In this document: one piece after another, positions 8,401-16,704 of the stretch
How positions within the stretch are numbered: the stretch's first letter is position 1
Layout of the letters: each line of letters opens with the position of its first letter
NCBI GenBank assembly: GCA_002316675.1
Contig: DCDZ01000068.1
Coordinates: forward strand, 27,212-53,580
Direction of reading: 5' to 3'
From: Tyzzerella sp. UBA1042
GTDB lineage: Bacteria > Bacillota > Clostridia > Lachnospirales > Anaerotignaceae
DNA: 26,369 bases
Translations under genes and position numbers: made by a program
Notes under the pieces: model-generated
The model's input: the letters and a program-made list of their open reading frames with translations, nothing else
The model's database searches: none
What the model was told of the DNA's origin: nothing

Positions 8401-8705
8401 ACCTCATCCCTCCTGTTTTCAAATATATGCTTTTTTTCAAAAAATATGAACGAGCATACGGATCGGAACAAAAAATAATACACAGGATGAAACATCCTCT
8501 CTTTTTCAAGTTTTCTTGGACAACTATGGAATCGTTTTTGCAATAAAATAGGATGGCCGTCTCATTCTTTTTGAACAACCACCCAAATTTATTTACTTCT
8601 GTAGCTCCAAGCGCCGCAATTGCCGCCAAGTATTGAAAGCTTCCTTTTCCTTAATCCATAGGAAACAGCTTTTATGCATCACAGCACCTTTTCATTTTGT
8701 GCTTC
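8401..8705. other. 305-base gap between the SpoIVFA-like and FMN-binding genes
   Basis: No credible gene lies here. A 79-codon minus-strand frame (8390-8629) begins with TTG, has no ribosome site and overlaps the next gene, so it was rejected. The gap holds a sigma-E-like promoter at 8422-8449. It also holds a 6-bp hairpin, AGGATG-AAA-CATCCT, at 8484-8498 followed by CTCTTTTT on the plus strand. That hairpin is only a weak terminator candidate. Confidence 0.5.
8422..8449 (-). promoter_or_regulatory. Sigma-E-like sporulation promoter before spoIVFA
   Basis: On the minus strand TCATATT (8449-8443) fits the B. subtilis sigma-E -35 consensus (K-M-ATATT). After 13 bases comes CATATATT (8429-8422), close to the -10 consensus CATACAMT. 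The spoIVF operon of B. subtilis is sigma-E controlled, which fits. The leader before the ribosome site would be very short. AT-rich sequence can match by chance. Confidence 0.35.
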
Positions 8706-9119
8706 TTATTTCTCCGCTTCCTGCAGGCCTTTTGCCACCGCTTCCAAAACGGCTTGGGCCGAGTATGCATTTTTCTCTGAAACCTGAATGGTCAAAGACT
8801 GGGTTTTTACAACCTCCTTGCACACCTCATCGGCGGCCGATTGCAGTAAGGGATAGAACACCATTGTGCTTTCCGAAACCTCGGATAATGCCACATCTTC
8901 AATTTTTCCATCCTCAATGGTAATGGAAACCATGGCACTTTCACTGCCCAAGGCCACCTGGGTATGATACACCCCATCCCGATATGTACCCGAATCACGA
9001 TTGCCCAAGCTTAAGAAAAACCAAATCAATCCTACTAAAATAATCACGCCCAATACAGCAAAAACCACCGTTTTGATGAGCTCCTTCAATTTTACTACCA
9101 CAAACTTCGTGCCGCTCAC
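8706..9119 (-). CDS. Membrane-anchored FMN-binding-domain protein
   Basis: This 137-residue protein has one N-terminal membrane helix (about 15-38) and an outside FMN_bind-type domain. The recognisable part is SITIEDGKIEDVALSEVSES, then a helix and a C-terminal ANAxxSxxAxxEAVxxGL-like segment. The family's S-G-A-T motif, whose Thr carries covalently bound FMN, reads SAQA (in NAYSAQAVLEAV). Covalent flavin attachment is therefore unlikely, and even FMN binding is uncertain. The start is GTG at 9119, 7 bases after GGAGG. It is divergent from addB and transcribed towards the spoIVF-rng block, from which the gap at 8401-8705 separates it. Redox or electron-transfer roles are usual for relatives; the role here is unknown. 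Confidence 0.72.
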   Translation of the reverse strand: MSGTKFVVVKLKELIKTVVFAVLGVIILVGLIWFFLSLGNRDSGTYRDGVYHTQVALGSESAMVSITIEDGKIEDVALSEVSESTMVFYPLLQSAADEVCKEVVKTQSLTIQVSEKNAYSAQAVLEAVAKGLQEAEK

Positions 9120-9198
9120 CTTGCTCCCTCCTCAAATACATTTCCTTAACTTACCTTATGTTTGTCAAGCCGCCTTTATTCCGCTGTACAAGTTTGCC

Positions 9199-9227
9199 TT
9201 GAAAAAAAGCTCATACTTGGGTATCAT
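9199..9227 (+). promoter_or_regulatory. Sigma-A promoter for addB
   Basis: TTGAAA (9199-9204, 5/6 match) and TATCAT (9222-9227, 5/6 match) are 17 bases apart. The start point would be near 9234, just before the ribosome site at 9239-9243, giving a short leader of about 18 bases. Confidence 0.5.
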
Positions 9228-9251
9228 GATAAGAAAAAGGAGGCTGTTACC

Positions 9252-12200
9252 ATGGCACTGCGCTTTATCATCGGAACTGCCGGTACGGGAAAAACCCATC
9301 TTTGCATGGATGAAATTATAAAAAAACAAACGACTGGCACGGGCCGGCAAATTTTTATTGTGCCTGAGCAGTTTACCTCACAGACCGAGCGGGATTTAAT
9401 TGCCCGCAGCCCCAACAATGTCATCCTTTTTGCAGAGGTGCTGAGCTTCGGCCGCCTTGCCCACCAGATTTTTGCAAAAAACGGTATGGGGCAGAAGGTG
9501 AGCTTAGGGGATATTGGGAAATCTATGGCACTGCAGAAGGTTTTGCTTGGAGAAAAAGAAAACCTCTCTTTTTTCCGCAACGCCATGGATAAGAGCGGCT
9601 TTGTGGATCAGCTGGGCCTTACCGTTTCGGAATTTTTTCAGTACTACATTGAGCCAAGTCAGCTAACGGAAAAGGCAAAAACCCTGCCCCAGGGCGTGGC
9701 GCAAAAGCTTTCCGACTTAGCAAAAATATATGATGGATATATTCAATTTATAAACAAAGACTATATTTCCGGGGATGAAACCCTTTCTCTTTTGGCGGCA
9801 CAGCTACAATGTACAGAGCCCTTTCAAAATACAGAATTTTGGCTTGACGGCTTTTATGGCTTTACTCCCCAAGAGTATTCTGTCATCGAGCATTTATTAA
9901 AGCTTTCGGCAAAGGTAACCATCACCCTGCCCATGGATAAAAATAGCTTTGGGGCGTCTTTTTACCCCCCTTCCGCCCCTTTTTATGAGCCTTATACCAC
10001 AAAAAATAAGTTGGTGCGCCTTGCCCAAGAGCGGGGCATTGCCATAGAGCCTGCGGTTTTTCTGACGGAAAACCATCGGGCGGAGACGGCAGCCTTAAAG
10101 GCCTTGGAGAAATACTATTTTCAGGGGTATCATAAAAAATGCTCCCTGTCAGAAAGCGTTGTCCTCTGTGCCTGCCCAACCAAGCAGGAGGAAATCGCCT
10201 TTGCCGCAGGCAAAATCATACGCCTTGTCAGGGAAGAAGGCCTGCGGTACCGGGAAATTGCCATCGTGACCAATGCCATGGCGGTTTATGAAAAAAGCCT
10301 GCGGGGTATTTTGAAGGAATACGGCATCCCCTGCTTTATAGACAGCCGCAGGGAGATTACAGCCCATCCCCTCATCACCATGGTAACGGCTATGCTGGAT
10401 TGTCTGGTGTTTGATTTTCGCTATGAACACGTTTTTTCCTATCTAAAATCAGGGCTTGTGCCTTTTTCCCATGGAGAACTGGATGCTTTGGAAAACTATG
10501 TACTGGCTTACGGCATCAAGGGGTATAAATGGAAAAAGGACAGATGGGAATACGGTGTAAAAAAAGAGGGAGAGGCTGTTATAGAAGAAATGAACCATCT
10601 GCGGCAGCAATTTATGGAGCCATTTCTGCCCTTGCTGCAAGGCAATAAAAAAACAAAGCATCCCCTTGGGGAATTGATATCACGCATACTTTTTCATTTG
10701 GAAACCTTACAGGTGGCTCAAACCCTTTCCCTCTGGACAGATGAGGCCATAGAGCGTGGAAGTCCTGCAAAAGCAGAAGAGCATCGTCAAATTTGGCAGC
10801 TTTTGATGCAGGTCTTGGAGAAAGCCGCAGAAATTCTGGGGGAGGAGCCTATGACCTTGGCGGAGGCCGCCAAAATACTCTCCGCTGGGCTGCAAAAATG
10901 CACCATGGGCCTTATCCCCCCTACAACGGATTGTCTGGTGGTTGGTGATATTGAACGCTCCCGTCTGCCGGAAATCAAGTATCTCTTCGTTCTCGGTGTA
11001 AACGAGGGCATTTTGCCCGCCCCCTCTCAGCCCCAAGGTATTTTTACAGAGGCGGAGCGGCAGCTTTTAACGGAAACAGGTATGGAATTGGCCGGTGGCG
11101 GCAGGCAAAAAGCCTTTGAAGAGCAATTTTTGATATATCGGGGGCTGACCCGTCCTGCAAGGGGCCTGTTTCTCACCTTTGCCAATGGGGAAGTCGAAGG
11201 AAAAGCCCTCTTTCCCTCCCCCCTCATCGACCGCCTTTGCCGCATGGACAGCACTTTAAAAATTCAGCCTTACTCAGGGCTTCAGCCCGAGGAAATAGTG
11301 CCGCCTGCCGCCTTTCATCTTTTGGGAGAGCATATGCGCGGGCATAAAAAGGGTGCCGCCATGGAGCCCCTTTGGCAGGATATTTATTCTTTTTTTGCCG
11401 CTGCACCGCCATGGAAAAAGCGTCTTTCCTTGCTGCGCAGAGGGCTGAACACAGCCAAAAAACAGGAACGGCTCTCGCCAAAAACAATCAAAGCCTTGTA
11501 TGGAGAAAAATTATTCTCCAGTGTATCCCGCTTGGAACGCTTTGCGGCCTGCCCCTTTTCCTACTTTGTCGAGTATGGGCTAAAGGCTTCAGAGCGCAGG
11601 CTTTATCGGCTGCAAACGCCGGATTTAGGGCTTTTGTTCCACGAAGTTTTAGAGTTGTTTTCCAACAAAATAAAAACTGAAAACCTCTCTTGGGAGGGTT
11701 TATCCAAAGAAAAAACAGAAGAAATGATCTGCGAAGCCGTAGACCTTGCGGCACCCAAGCTGGGCGAACAAATTTTAATGGACACCGCCGCCAATCAATA
11801 TCTGATCCGCCGCTTAAAGCGCGTTTCTGCCCGGGCGGCATGGACACTGGTGCAGCATTTGAAAAATGGGGATTTCGTCCCCCATGGCTACGAAGTGGGC
11901 TTTGGAAACCATGAGGAATTGCCCCCCATTGTCATTGCATTGGCAGAGGGGAAGCAATTAATTCTTTCGGGGAAAATTGACCGTGTAGATTTATTGGACG
12001 CCAACGGCAGTCGCTACGCTAAAATTATTGATTACAAATCCGGCACAAAAGCCTTTAGCTTTCAGGATATTTTCTATGGCCTGCAGCTGCAATTGTTGAT
12101 TTATTTGGATGCCTATTTAAAACATTATGAAAAAACAAACACCCCCATGAAACCGGGTGGCATTTTCTATTTTAGAATTGCGGATCCCACCCTCTCCCTC

Positions 12201-12647
12201 AATGAAGAAATGAGTGCCGCGGAAATTGAGGAGGCCTTATATCAAAAAATGCAGATGTCCGGGCTGATTTTGCAGGAGGATGCCGTCATTCAAGGGCTTG
12301 ACCATATTTTCATGGAGGATTGCAAGGGGAAAAGCTCCGCCATTGTTCCTGTGGGATACACAAAAAAAGGGGAGCCTTCCGCCTCCGCCTACCTTGCTGA
12401 TCAAAAGCAATACGATGCTTTGCTGTCCTTTGTGATCCATCGGGCGGCGGAGCTTGGAAACGATATGCAAAGTGGTACCATCTTCCCCTCACCCTATCGC
12501 AAAAACGATCAAACCCCTTGCGGCTATTGCCGGTTTAAAGCCATTTGTCGTTACGACTACGGGGACTACGAAAATGAGCCGAAATGGAGAAATTTAAAGA
12601 AGATAACCAAAAAAGAGTTTTGGGGGCTTCTTGAAGATTCGGAATAG
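9252..12647 (+). CDS. addB: AddB subunit of the AddAB helicase-nuclease
   Basis: AddB pairs with AddA to resect double-strand breaks to a Chi site and load RecA. From the ATG at 9252, 8 bases after GGAGG, the protein is 1131 residues, close to B. subtilis AddB. A Walker A motif GTAGTGKT is at 8-15. The C-terminal nuclease domain has GKIDRVD (Asp910, Asp913) and IIDYKSG (Asp927, Lys929). Four cysteines, Cys767, Cys1090, Cys1093 and Cys1099, have the C-xn-C-x2-C-x5-C spacing of the AddB iron-sulfur staple. An in-frame upstream extension to 9162 has no ribosome site. addA usually follows addB in Firmicutes, but here the gene ends at terminators and the next gene is convergent. Confidence 0.95.
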   Translation: MALRFIIGTAGTGKTHLCMDEIIKKQTTGTGRQIFIVPEQFTSQTERDLIARSPNNVILFAEVLSFGRLAHQIFAKNGMGQKVSLGDIGKSMALQKVLLGEKENLSFFRNAMDKSGFVDQLGLTVSEFFQYYIEPSQLTEKAKTLPQGVAQKLSDLAKIYDGYIQFINKDYISGDETLSLLAAQLQCTEPFQNTEFWLDGFYGFTPQEYSVIEHLLKLSAKVTITLPMDKNSFGASFYPPSAPFYEPYTTKNKLVRLAQERGIAIEPAVFLTENHRAETAALKALEKYYFQGYHKKCSLSESVVLCACPTKQEEIAFAAGKIIRLVREEGLRYREIAIVTNAMAVYEKSLRGILKEYGIPCFIDSRREITAHPLITMVTAMLDCLVFDFRYEHVFSYLKSGLVPFSHGELDALENYVLAYGIKGYKWKKDRWEYGVKKEGEAVIEEMNHLRQQFMEPFLPLLQGNKKTKHPLGELISRILFHLETLQVAQTLSLWTDEAIERGSPAKAEEHRQIWQLLMQVLEKAAEILGEEPMTLAEAAKILSAGLQKCTMGLIPPTTDCLVVGDIERSRLPEIKYLFVLGVNEGILPAPSQPQGIFTEAERQLLTETGMELAGGGRQKAFEEQFLIYRGLTRPARGLFLTFANGEVEGKALFPSPLIDRLCRMDSTLKIQPYSGLQPEEIVPPAAFHLLGEHMRGHKKGAAMEPLWQDIYSFFAAAPPWKKRLSLLRRGLNTAKKQERLSPKTIKALYGEKLFSSVSRLERFAACPFSYFVEYGLKASERRLYRLQTPDLGLLFHEVLELFSNKIKTENLSWEGLSKEKTEEMICEAVDLAAPKLGEQILMDTAANQYLIRRLKRVSARAAWTLVQHLKNGDFVPHGYEVGFGNHEELPPIVIALAEGKQLILSGKIDRVDLLDANGSRYAKIIDYKSGTKAFSFQDIFYGLQLQLLIYLDAYLKHYEKTNTPMKPGGIFYFRIADPTLSLNEEMSAAEIEEALYQKMQMSGLILQEDAVIQGLDHIFMEDCKGKSSAIVPVGYTKKGEPSASAYLADQKQYDALLSFVIHRAAELGNDMQSGTIFPSPYRKNDQTPCGYCRFKAICRYDYGDYENEPKWRNLKKITKKEFWGLLEDSE

Positions 12648-12660
12648 CCCACCCGACAAT

Positions 12661-12706
12661 AAAAGACTGGTACCAGAGAAAATTCTCTCTGACACCAGTC
12701 TTTTTT
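12661..12706 (+). terminator. Strong terminator after addB
   Basis: The outer arms AAAAGACTGGT (12661-12671) and ACCAGTCTTTTTT pair, with an inner AGAGA/TCTCT stem capping the hairpin. A six-T tail ends at 12706. The A-tract before the stem also gives it some activity against leftward transcription. Confidence 0.9.
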
Positions 12707-12756
12707 ATTGCACTATTGCTTCCCTTCTGGAAAGGGCTTGCATCATGGGAATTCAA

Positions 12757-12778
12757 CCTGCGAAAGCAGGCTTTTTTC
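12757..12778 (+). terminator. Second tandem terminator after addB
   Basis: CCTGC (12757-12761), a GAAA tetraloop and GCAGG (12766-12770) are followed by CTTTTTTC. It is a compact GNRA-loop hairpin placed just beyond the end of the convergent ABC transporter gene, so it protects that gene from addB read-through. Confidence 0.75.
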
Positions 12779-14520
12779 TATTTCCCCTCAATGCCCTCAA
12801 ACTGCATATTGTAATACCGGGCATAGGTCCCGTTATTTTTAAGCAGCTCCTCATGCTTGCCCCGCTCTGCAATGCCTTCGTCCGTCAAAACCACAATTTC
12901 ATCGGCATTGCGGATGGTGCTGAGCCTATGGGCAATGACAATTGTGGTTCTGTTTTCAGAAAGCCTCTCCAAGGATTGCTGAATATACCGTTCACTTTCG
13001 TTATCCAGCGCCGAGGTAGCCTCATCAAGAATTAAGATTTTTGGGTTCTTTAGGAACACCCGGGCAATGGCAATGCGTTGCTTTTGCCCGCCGGACAGGC
13101 GGGTGCCCCGCTCCCCCACATAGGTATCATATCCATCGGGCAGAGCGCAGATGAATTCATGAATATTGGCATTTGCCGCCGCTTCCTCAATTTCTGCGTC
13201 CGTTGCCTCCAGCCTGCCGTAAGCGATATTTTCTTTGATGCTGCCTGCAAAAATATAAACCTCCTGCTGCACAATACCAATGGCAGAACGCAGGGAATTC
13301 AAGGTTAAAGAGCGAATATCCTGCCCGTCAATCAGCACAGCACCATCAGTCACCTCATAAAACCTTGGCAGCAAGGAGCAAAAGGTGGTTTTCCCCCCGC
13401 CGGAGGGGCCGACCAACGCCATGGTTTCCCCCGCCTTGATCTGCACATTGATATGATTCAAAACCTTGACGGAGTCCTCATAGCTAAACGAAACATTGCG
13501 ATATTCAATATCCCCTTTTACATTTTTCAGCACTGCGGCATGGGGTGCGTCTGTAATATCGGGCTCCGTATCCAAAATTTCGGTAAACCGACGGAAACCG
13601 GCATAGCCCTTTTGAAACTGCTCAGTAAAATTCAACAACAACTCAATGGGATTCATATAAATGTTCACATATAAAACATAAAGGGCTAAATCCGTAGAAA
13701 CCAACTCGTCCTTTGCAATCAAAATACCGCCGACTACGATAATGATTGTATAGAAAAGGCCTTGGAAGAAGGAATTCCCCGCCATATATCCCCCCATGGC
13801 ACGATAGCTTTTGTTTTTGGAATGGAGAAAATGTTGGTTACTTTCTTCAAACTTTTCGTTTTCATAGGCCTCATTCACAAAGGATTTTACCACTCGAATC
13901 CCCGCAAGGCTATCCTGCACCCGGGAATTTACCCCGGAAATTTTCATCCGGTTATCTAAAAAAACCGCCCGCATCCTTTTGTTTCTATAAAAAGAAAATA
14001 GAATCATGCCCACGGTAACGGCAATTAAAATCAGTGTCAGCTTCACATTTAGCAAAAGCAAAATAAAAAATGCCCCCGAAAGCTTCAGCACCGACATAAA
14101 TATATTTTCCGGCCCATGATGGGCCAGCTCCGAAATATCAAACAGGTCGGATACAATGCGGGACATCATATCCCCCGTATTGTTTTTATCATAATAAGAA
14201 AAACTCAGCTTCTGCAAATGAGAAAACAAATCACGCCGCATATCGCTTTCCATCCGGGCCCCCATAATATGGCCCCAAGAGGTTATGAAATATTGGGCAA
14301 AATAACGCACCACATACATAGCCAAAAGGCCGATGCCCACATAACCAATGGTTTTTATAATATTCTGCGCTTCTCCCAGAAAAAGGCCGCGGTTGAGAAT
14401 ATTTAAAATCAGCGGAAACGAAAGGTCTACCGCCGAAACCAGCAAAGCACAAAATAAATCCATATAAAACAAAAACCGATACGGTTTATAATACTTGATA
14501 AACTTTTTAAAAATACGCAT
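12778..14520 (-). CDS. ABC exporter, fused permease and ATPase half-transporter
   Basis: This 580-residue type-IV ABC exporter half-transporter works as a homo- or heterodimer in the membrane. The membrane domain covers about 1-310 with six helices. The nucleotide-binding domain has Walker A GPSGGGKTT (371-379), the Q-loop in VQQEVYIF, signature LSGGQKQR (475-482), Walker B ILILDEATSALD (495-506) and the H-loop His531. All ATPase residues look intact. The substrate (lipid, peptide or drug) cannot be told. The ATG at 14520 is 15 bases after GGAGG, longer than usual, and no better in-frame start is visible. A TATAAT sits about 60 bases upstream (minus strand) without a clear -35. It is transcribed alone and is convergent with addB. 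Confidence 0.93.
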   Translation of the reverse strand: MRIFKKFIKYYKPYRFLFYMDLFCALLVSAVDLSFPLILNILNRGLFLGEAQNIIKTIGYVGIGLLAMYVVRYFAQYFITSWGHIMGARMESDMRRDLFSHLQKLSFSYYDKNNTGDMMSRIVSDLFDISELAHHGPENIFMSVLKLSGAFFILLLLNVKLTLILIAVTVGMILFSFYRNKRMRAVFLDNRMKISGVNSRVQDSLAGIRVVKSFVNEAYENEKFEESNQHFLHSKNKSYRAMGGYMAGNSFFQGLFYTIIIVVGGILIAKDELVSTDLALYVLYVNIYMNPIELLLNFTEQFQKGYAGFRRFTEILDTEPDITDAPHAAVLKNVKGDIEYRNVSFSYEDSVKVLNHINVQIKAGETMALVGPSGGGKTTFCSLLPRFYEVTDGAVLIDGQDIRSLTLNSLRSAIGIVQQEVYIFAGSIKENIAYGRLEATDAEIEEAAANANIHEFICALPDGYDTYVGERGTRLSGGQKQRIAIARVFLKNPKILILDEATSALDNESERYIQQSLERLSENRTTIVIAHRLSTIRNADEIVVLTDEGIAERGKHEELLKNNGTYARYYNMQFEGIEGK

Positions 14521-14635
14521 ATTCTCGTTCGTTCTCCTCCTATCAAACCCATGTTATAACCATATTATAAATTAGCCCCTGGAAAAACCGGAAGCCCTTT
14601 CCATGCAAATATCTTTCGTCTATAAAGAAAAGAGC

Positions 14636-14899
14636 CTAAAACTTTTCCCAATATTGCTTTACACTGCCTTCCTCTATGGCATCCATATAGGCATTTGCAA
14701 TCTCGAAAATTTCCTCTTCATCCTTAATTTTAAAGAAGATCCCACCTTTTTCAAGTAGAATATCCTTGTCCTTCCCCTTGTTTTTCTCCAGCCAAACTTT
14801 GAATTCTTTCTCCCATTTAAGGCATAGCTGTTCCATTTCCTCATAGCAAAGCAACTCTTCTTTTACCGTTTCAATAAATTCATCAATGCTTAGTTTCAT
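14636..14899 (-). CDS. Small acidic helical protein after ruvB, function unknown
   Basis: I do not recognise this 87-residue protein. It is charged, mostly acidic and predicted helical (MKLSIDEFIETVKEELLCYE at the start, EEIFEIANAYMDAIEEG near the end), with no signal peptide, membrane segment or cysteine pattern. The ATG at 14899 follows AAAGGAG by 6 bases, a good ribosome site, and it begins about 30 bases after the ruvB stop. It is therefore probably the third gene of the ruvAB unit. The good ribosome site and protein-like composition argue that it is real. Coupling to Holliday-junction processing is only inferred from position. Confidence 0.7.
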   Translation of the reverse strand: MKLSIDEFIETVKEELLCYEEMEQLCLKWEKEFKVWLEKNKGKDKDILLEKGGIFFKIKDEEEIFEIANAYMDAIEEGSVKQYWEKF

Positions 14900-14928
14900 A
14901 GGCTTCTCCTTTATTTTTCTACCATATT

Positions 14929-15942
14929 TCAGCTTTCTTTCGGCTTCTTCCCAAAATGGGCATAGCCTGCGCCGGTGACCACCCGCCCCCTTGGGGTACG
15001 TTGAATATAGCCCAGCTGCAATAAATAGGGCTCATACACATCCTCTATGGTCTCCGGTTCCTCCCCGATGGAGGCCGCAATGGTATCCAATCCCACAGGC
15101 TTCCCCTCGAATTTTTCAATCATCATCAACAGCATTTTTCTGTCAATCAAGTCCAGCCCCAATTTATCAACCTCTAACAAATCCAAGGCACAGCGGGCAA
15201 CCTCACCGTTTATTTTTCCCTGATACCGCACTTGGGCAAAATCCCGCACTCTTTTTAAAAGACGGTTGGCAATTCTCGGGGTTCCCCTGGACCGTCGGGC
15301 AATTTCCCCCGCACCGTCCTCGTCTATCCCAACCTGCAAAACCTTCGCCGAACGGCAGATAATTGTTTTCAAGCTATGCACCTCATAGGGCTCCAGCCTT
15401 TGTACCACGCCAAACCGATCCCGTAACGGTGCCGTAAGCAGCCCAATTCTCGTTGTGGCGCCAATGAGTGTAAACTTCGGCAAATCCAGCCTGACAGACC
15501 GGGCGCCGGGGCCCTTTCCAATCATAATATCAATGACAAAGTCCTCCATGGCAGGGTATAAAATTTCTTCGATCATGCGGTTCAGACGATGGATTTCATC
15601 TATAAAAAGAACGTCTCCCTCATTCAAGCTGTTTAACACCGCCGCCATATCTCCCGCCCGCTCAATGGCCGGGCCGGAGGTGGTTTTAATATGCACACCC
15701 ATTTCATTGGCAATAATATTAGACAAGGTTGTTTTACCCAAGCCCGGCGGGCCATACAAGAGCACATGGTCTAAAGCCTCGCCCCTTTGCTGCGCCGCCT
15801 GAATAAACACCTTTAAATTTTCCTTCACACTTTCTTGACCGATATAGCTGTCCAGCTGCTGCGGCCTGAGCTTCGGTTCAAATTCCCGATCCTCCTCACC
15901 AAGGGCAGCCGTCAGTATGCGTCGATTCTCCAATGGTAACAC
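14929..15942 (-). CDS. ruvB: Holliday junction branch migration ATPase RuvB
   Basis: RuvB is the hexameric AAA+ motor that, with RuvA, drives Holliday junction migration. In this 337-residue protein Walker A is GPPGLGKT (64-71), Walker B FIDEIH (around 114-118), sensor 1 GATTR (161-165) and the arginine finger R174 in RDRFG. A winged-helix C-terminal domain follows (YIQRTPRGRV). Length and motifs are standard. The frame starts with GTG at 15942, 10 bases after the ruvA stop, with only a weak ribosome site (AGAAGCGG). Translation is probably coupled to ruvA. It lies in the order ruvA-ruvB-small ORF under the promoter at 16586-16614. Confidence 0.97.
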   Translation of the reverse strand: MLPLENRRILTAALGEEDREFEPKLRPQQLDSYIGQESVKENLKVFIQAAQQRGEALDHVLLYGPPGLGKTTLSNIIANEMGVHIKTTSGPAIERAGDMAAVLNSLNEGDVLFIDEIHRLNRMIEEILYPAMEDFVIDIMIGKGPGARSVRLDLPKFTLIGATTRIGLLTAPLRDRFGVVQRLEPYEVHSLKTIICRSAKVLQVGIDEDGAGEIARRSRGTPRIANRLLKRVRDFAQVRYQGKINGEVARCALDLLEVDKLGLDLIDRKMLLMMIEKFEGKPVGLDTIAASIGEEPETIEDVYEPYLLQLGYIQRTPRGRVVTGAGYAHFGKKPKES

Positions 15943-15952
15943 CCGCTTCTAT

Positions 15953-16555
15953 CTAAAATGTAAGCATTTTTTTCAATGCCGCCTTCAAAATTTCTTCCGT
16001 TGTCATGCCTTCCGCCGCCACCTGTCTGACCGCCTTGGCCGCCTCGCTGCGGCTATAGCCCAATGCCGTCATAGCATCCATGGCTTCAAATGTTTCGCCA
16101 CCGGCAATCCCCGGTTCCGCCGCCTTCTCCATAGAAATGCCCATGGCATCCTCCGTACTGCACTTATCCTTCAATTCTAAAATAACCCGCTGAGCCGTTT
16201 TTCTGCCTACACCGGGGACTTTTGAAAGGGTTTTTACGTCTGCCGATAAAATTGCAATAATCAGTTCTTGGGGCGTCAGCTGGGACAAAAAGCCCAAAGC
16301 CCCCTTGGGGCCAACACCGCCCACCGTAAGCAGCTTCAGAAACATTTCCTGTTCTTCCTTGGAAGAAAACCCAAAAAGAGAGATTCCGTCCTCTTTTACA
16401 CTCATATAGGTAAAAACCTTAACTTCCTGATGCAGTTCCGGAAGTGTTGAAAGCATTCCAGCAGAAACAAAAATTTGATAGCCGATTCCGCCGGTTTCCA
16501 CAATAATTCCGTTTTCTCCCCGATGCACCAAGACTCCCTTGATATAAGAGATCAT
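15953..16555 (-). CDS. ruvA: Holliday junction DNA-binding protein RuvA
   Basis: RuvA is the tetrameric junction-binding partner of RuvB. From the ATG at 16555 it is 200 residues, the usual size. It has an N-terminal OB-fold (MISYIKGVLVHRGENGIIVE), two helix-hairpin-helix motifs (the second as LSKVPGVGRKTAQRVILELKD) and a C-terminal RuvB-binding domain with ALGYSRSEAAKAV. The open frame extends 105 codons further upstream, but that stretch crosses the promoter and has no family similarity. The ATG at 16555 has GAGGGG about 7 bases before it. Confidence 0.97.
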   Translation of the reverse strand: MISYIKGVLVHRGENGIIVETGGIGYQIFVSAGMLSTLPELHQEVKVFTYMSVKEDGISLFGFSSKEEQEMFLKLLTVGGVGPKGALGFLSQLTPQELIIAILSADVKTLSKVPGVGRKTAQRVILELKDKCSTEDAMGISMEKAAEPGIAGGETFEAMDAMTALGYSRSEAAKAVRQVAAEGMTTEEILKAALKKMLTF

Positions 16556-16585
16556 TCGCCTTCCCCTCTCTTTCCTTATGCAAGT

Positions 16586-16614
16586 ATTATACTGGAGAAA
16601 GGCGCAAAGAGCAA
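16586..16614 (-). promoter_or_regulatory. Sigma-A promoter for ruvAB
   Basis: On the minus strand a perfect TATAAT (16591-16586) lies 17 bases after TTGCTC (16614-16609), a 3/6 match to the -35. The start point would be near 16579, giving a leader of about 25 bases. No LexA-type operator was recognised here. Confidence 0.55.
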
Positions 16615-16704
16615 CCCAAAGCACGGAAAAAAAGAAACTATGTTCGCTATTGTTCCTTTCCAAAAAGAGATATATACGAAATAAAAACAAAAGGAGTGAT
16701 GGAC

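Noticed and set aside
8390..8629. 79-codon minus-strand frame upstream of the SpoIVFA-like gene
   Set aside because: It starts with TTG, has no ribosome site, contains the sigma-E-like promoter region and has no recognisable family.
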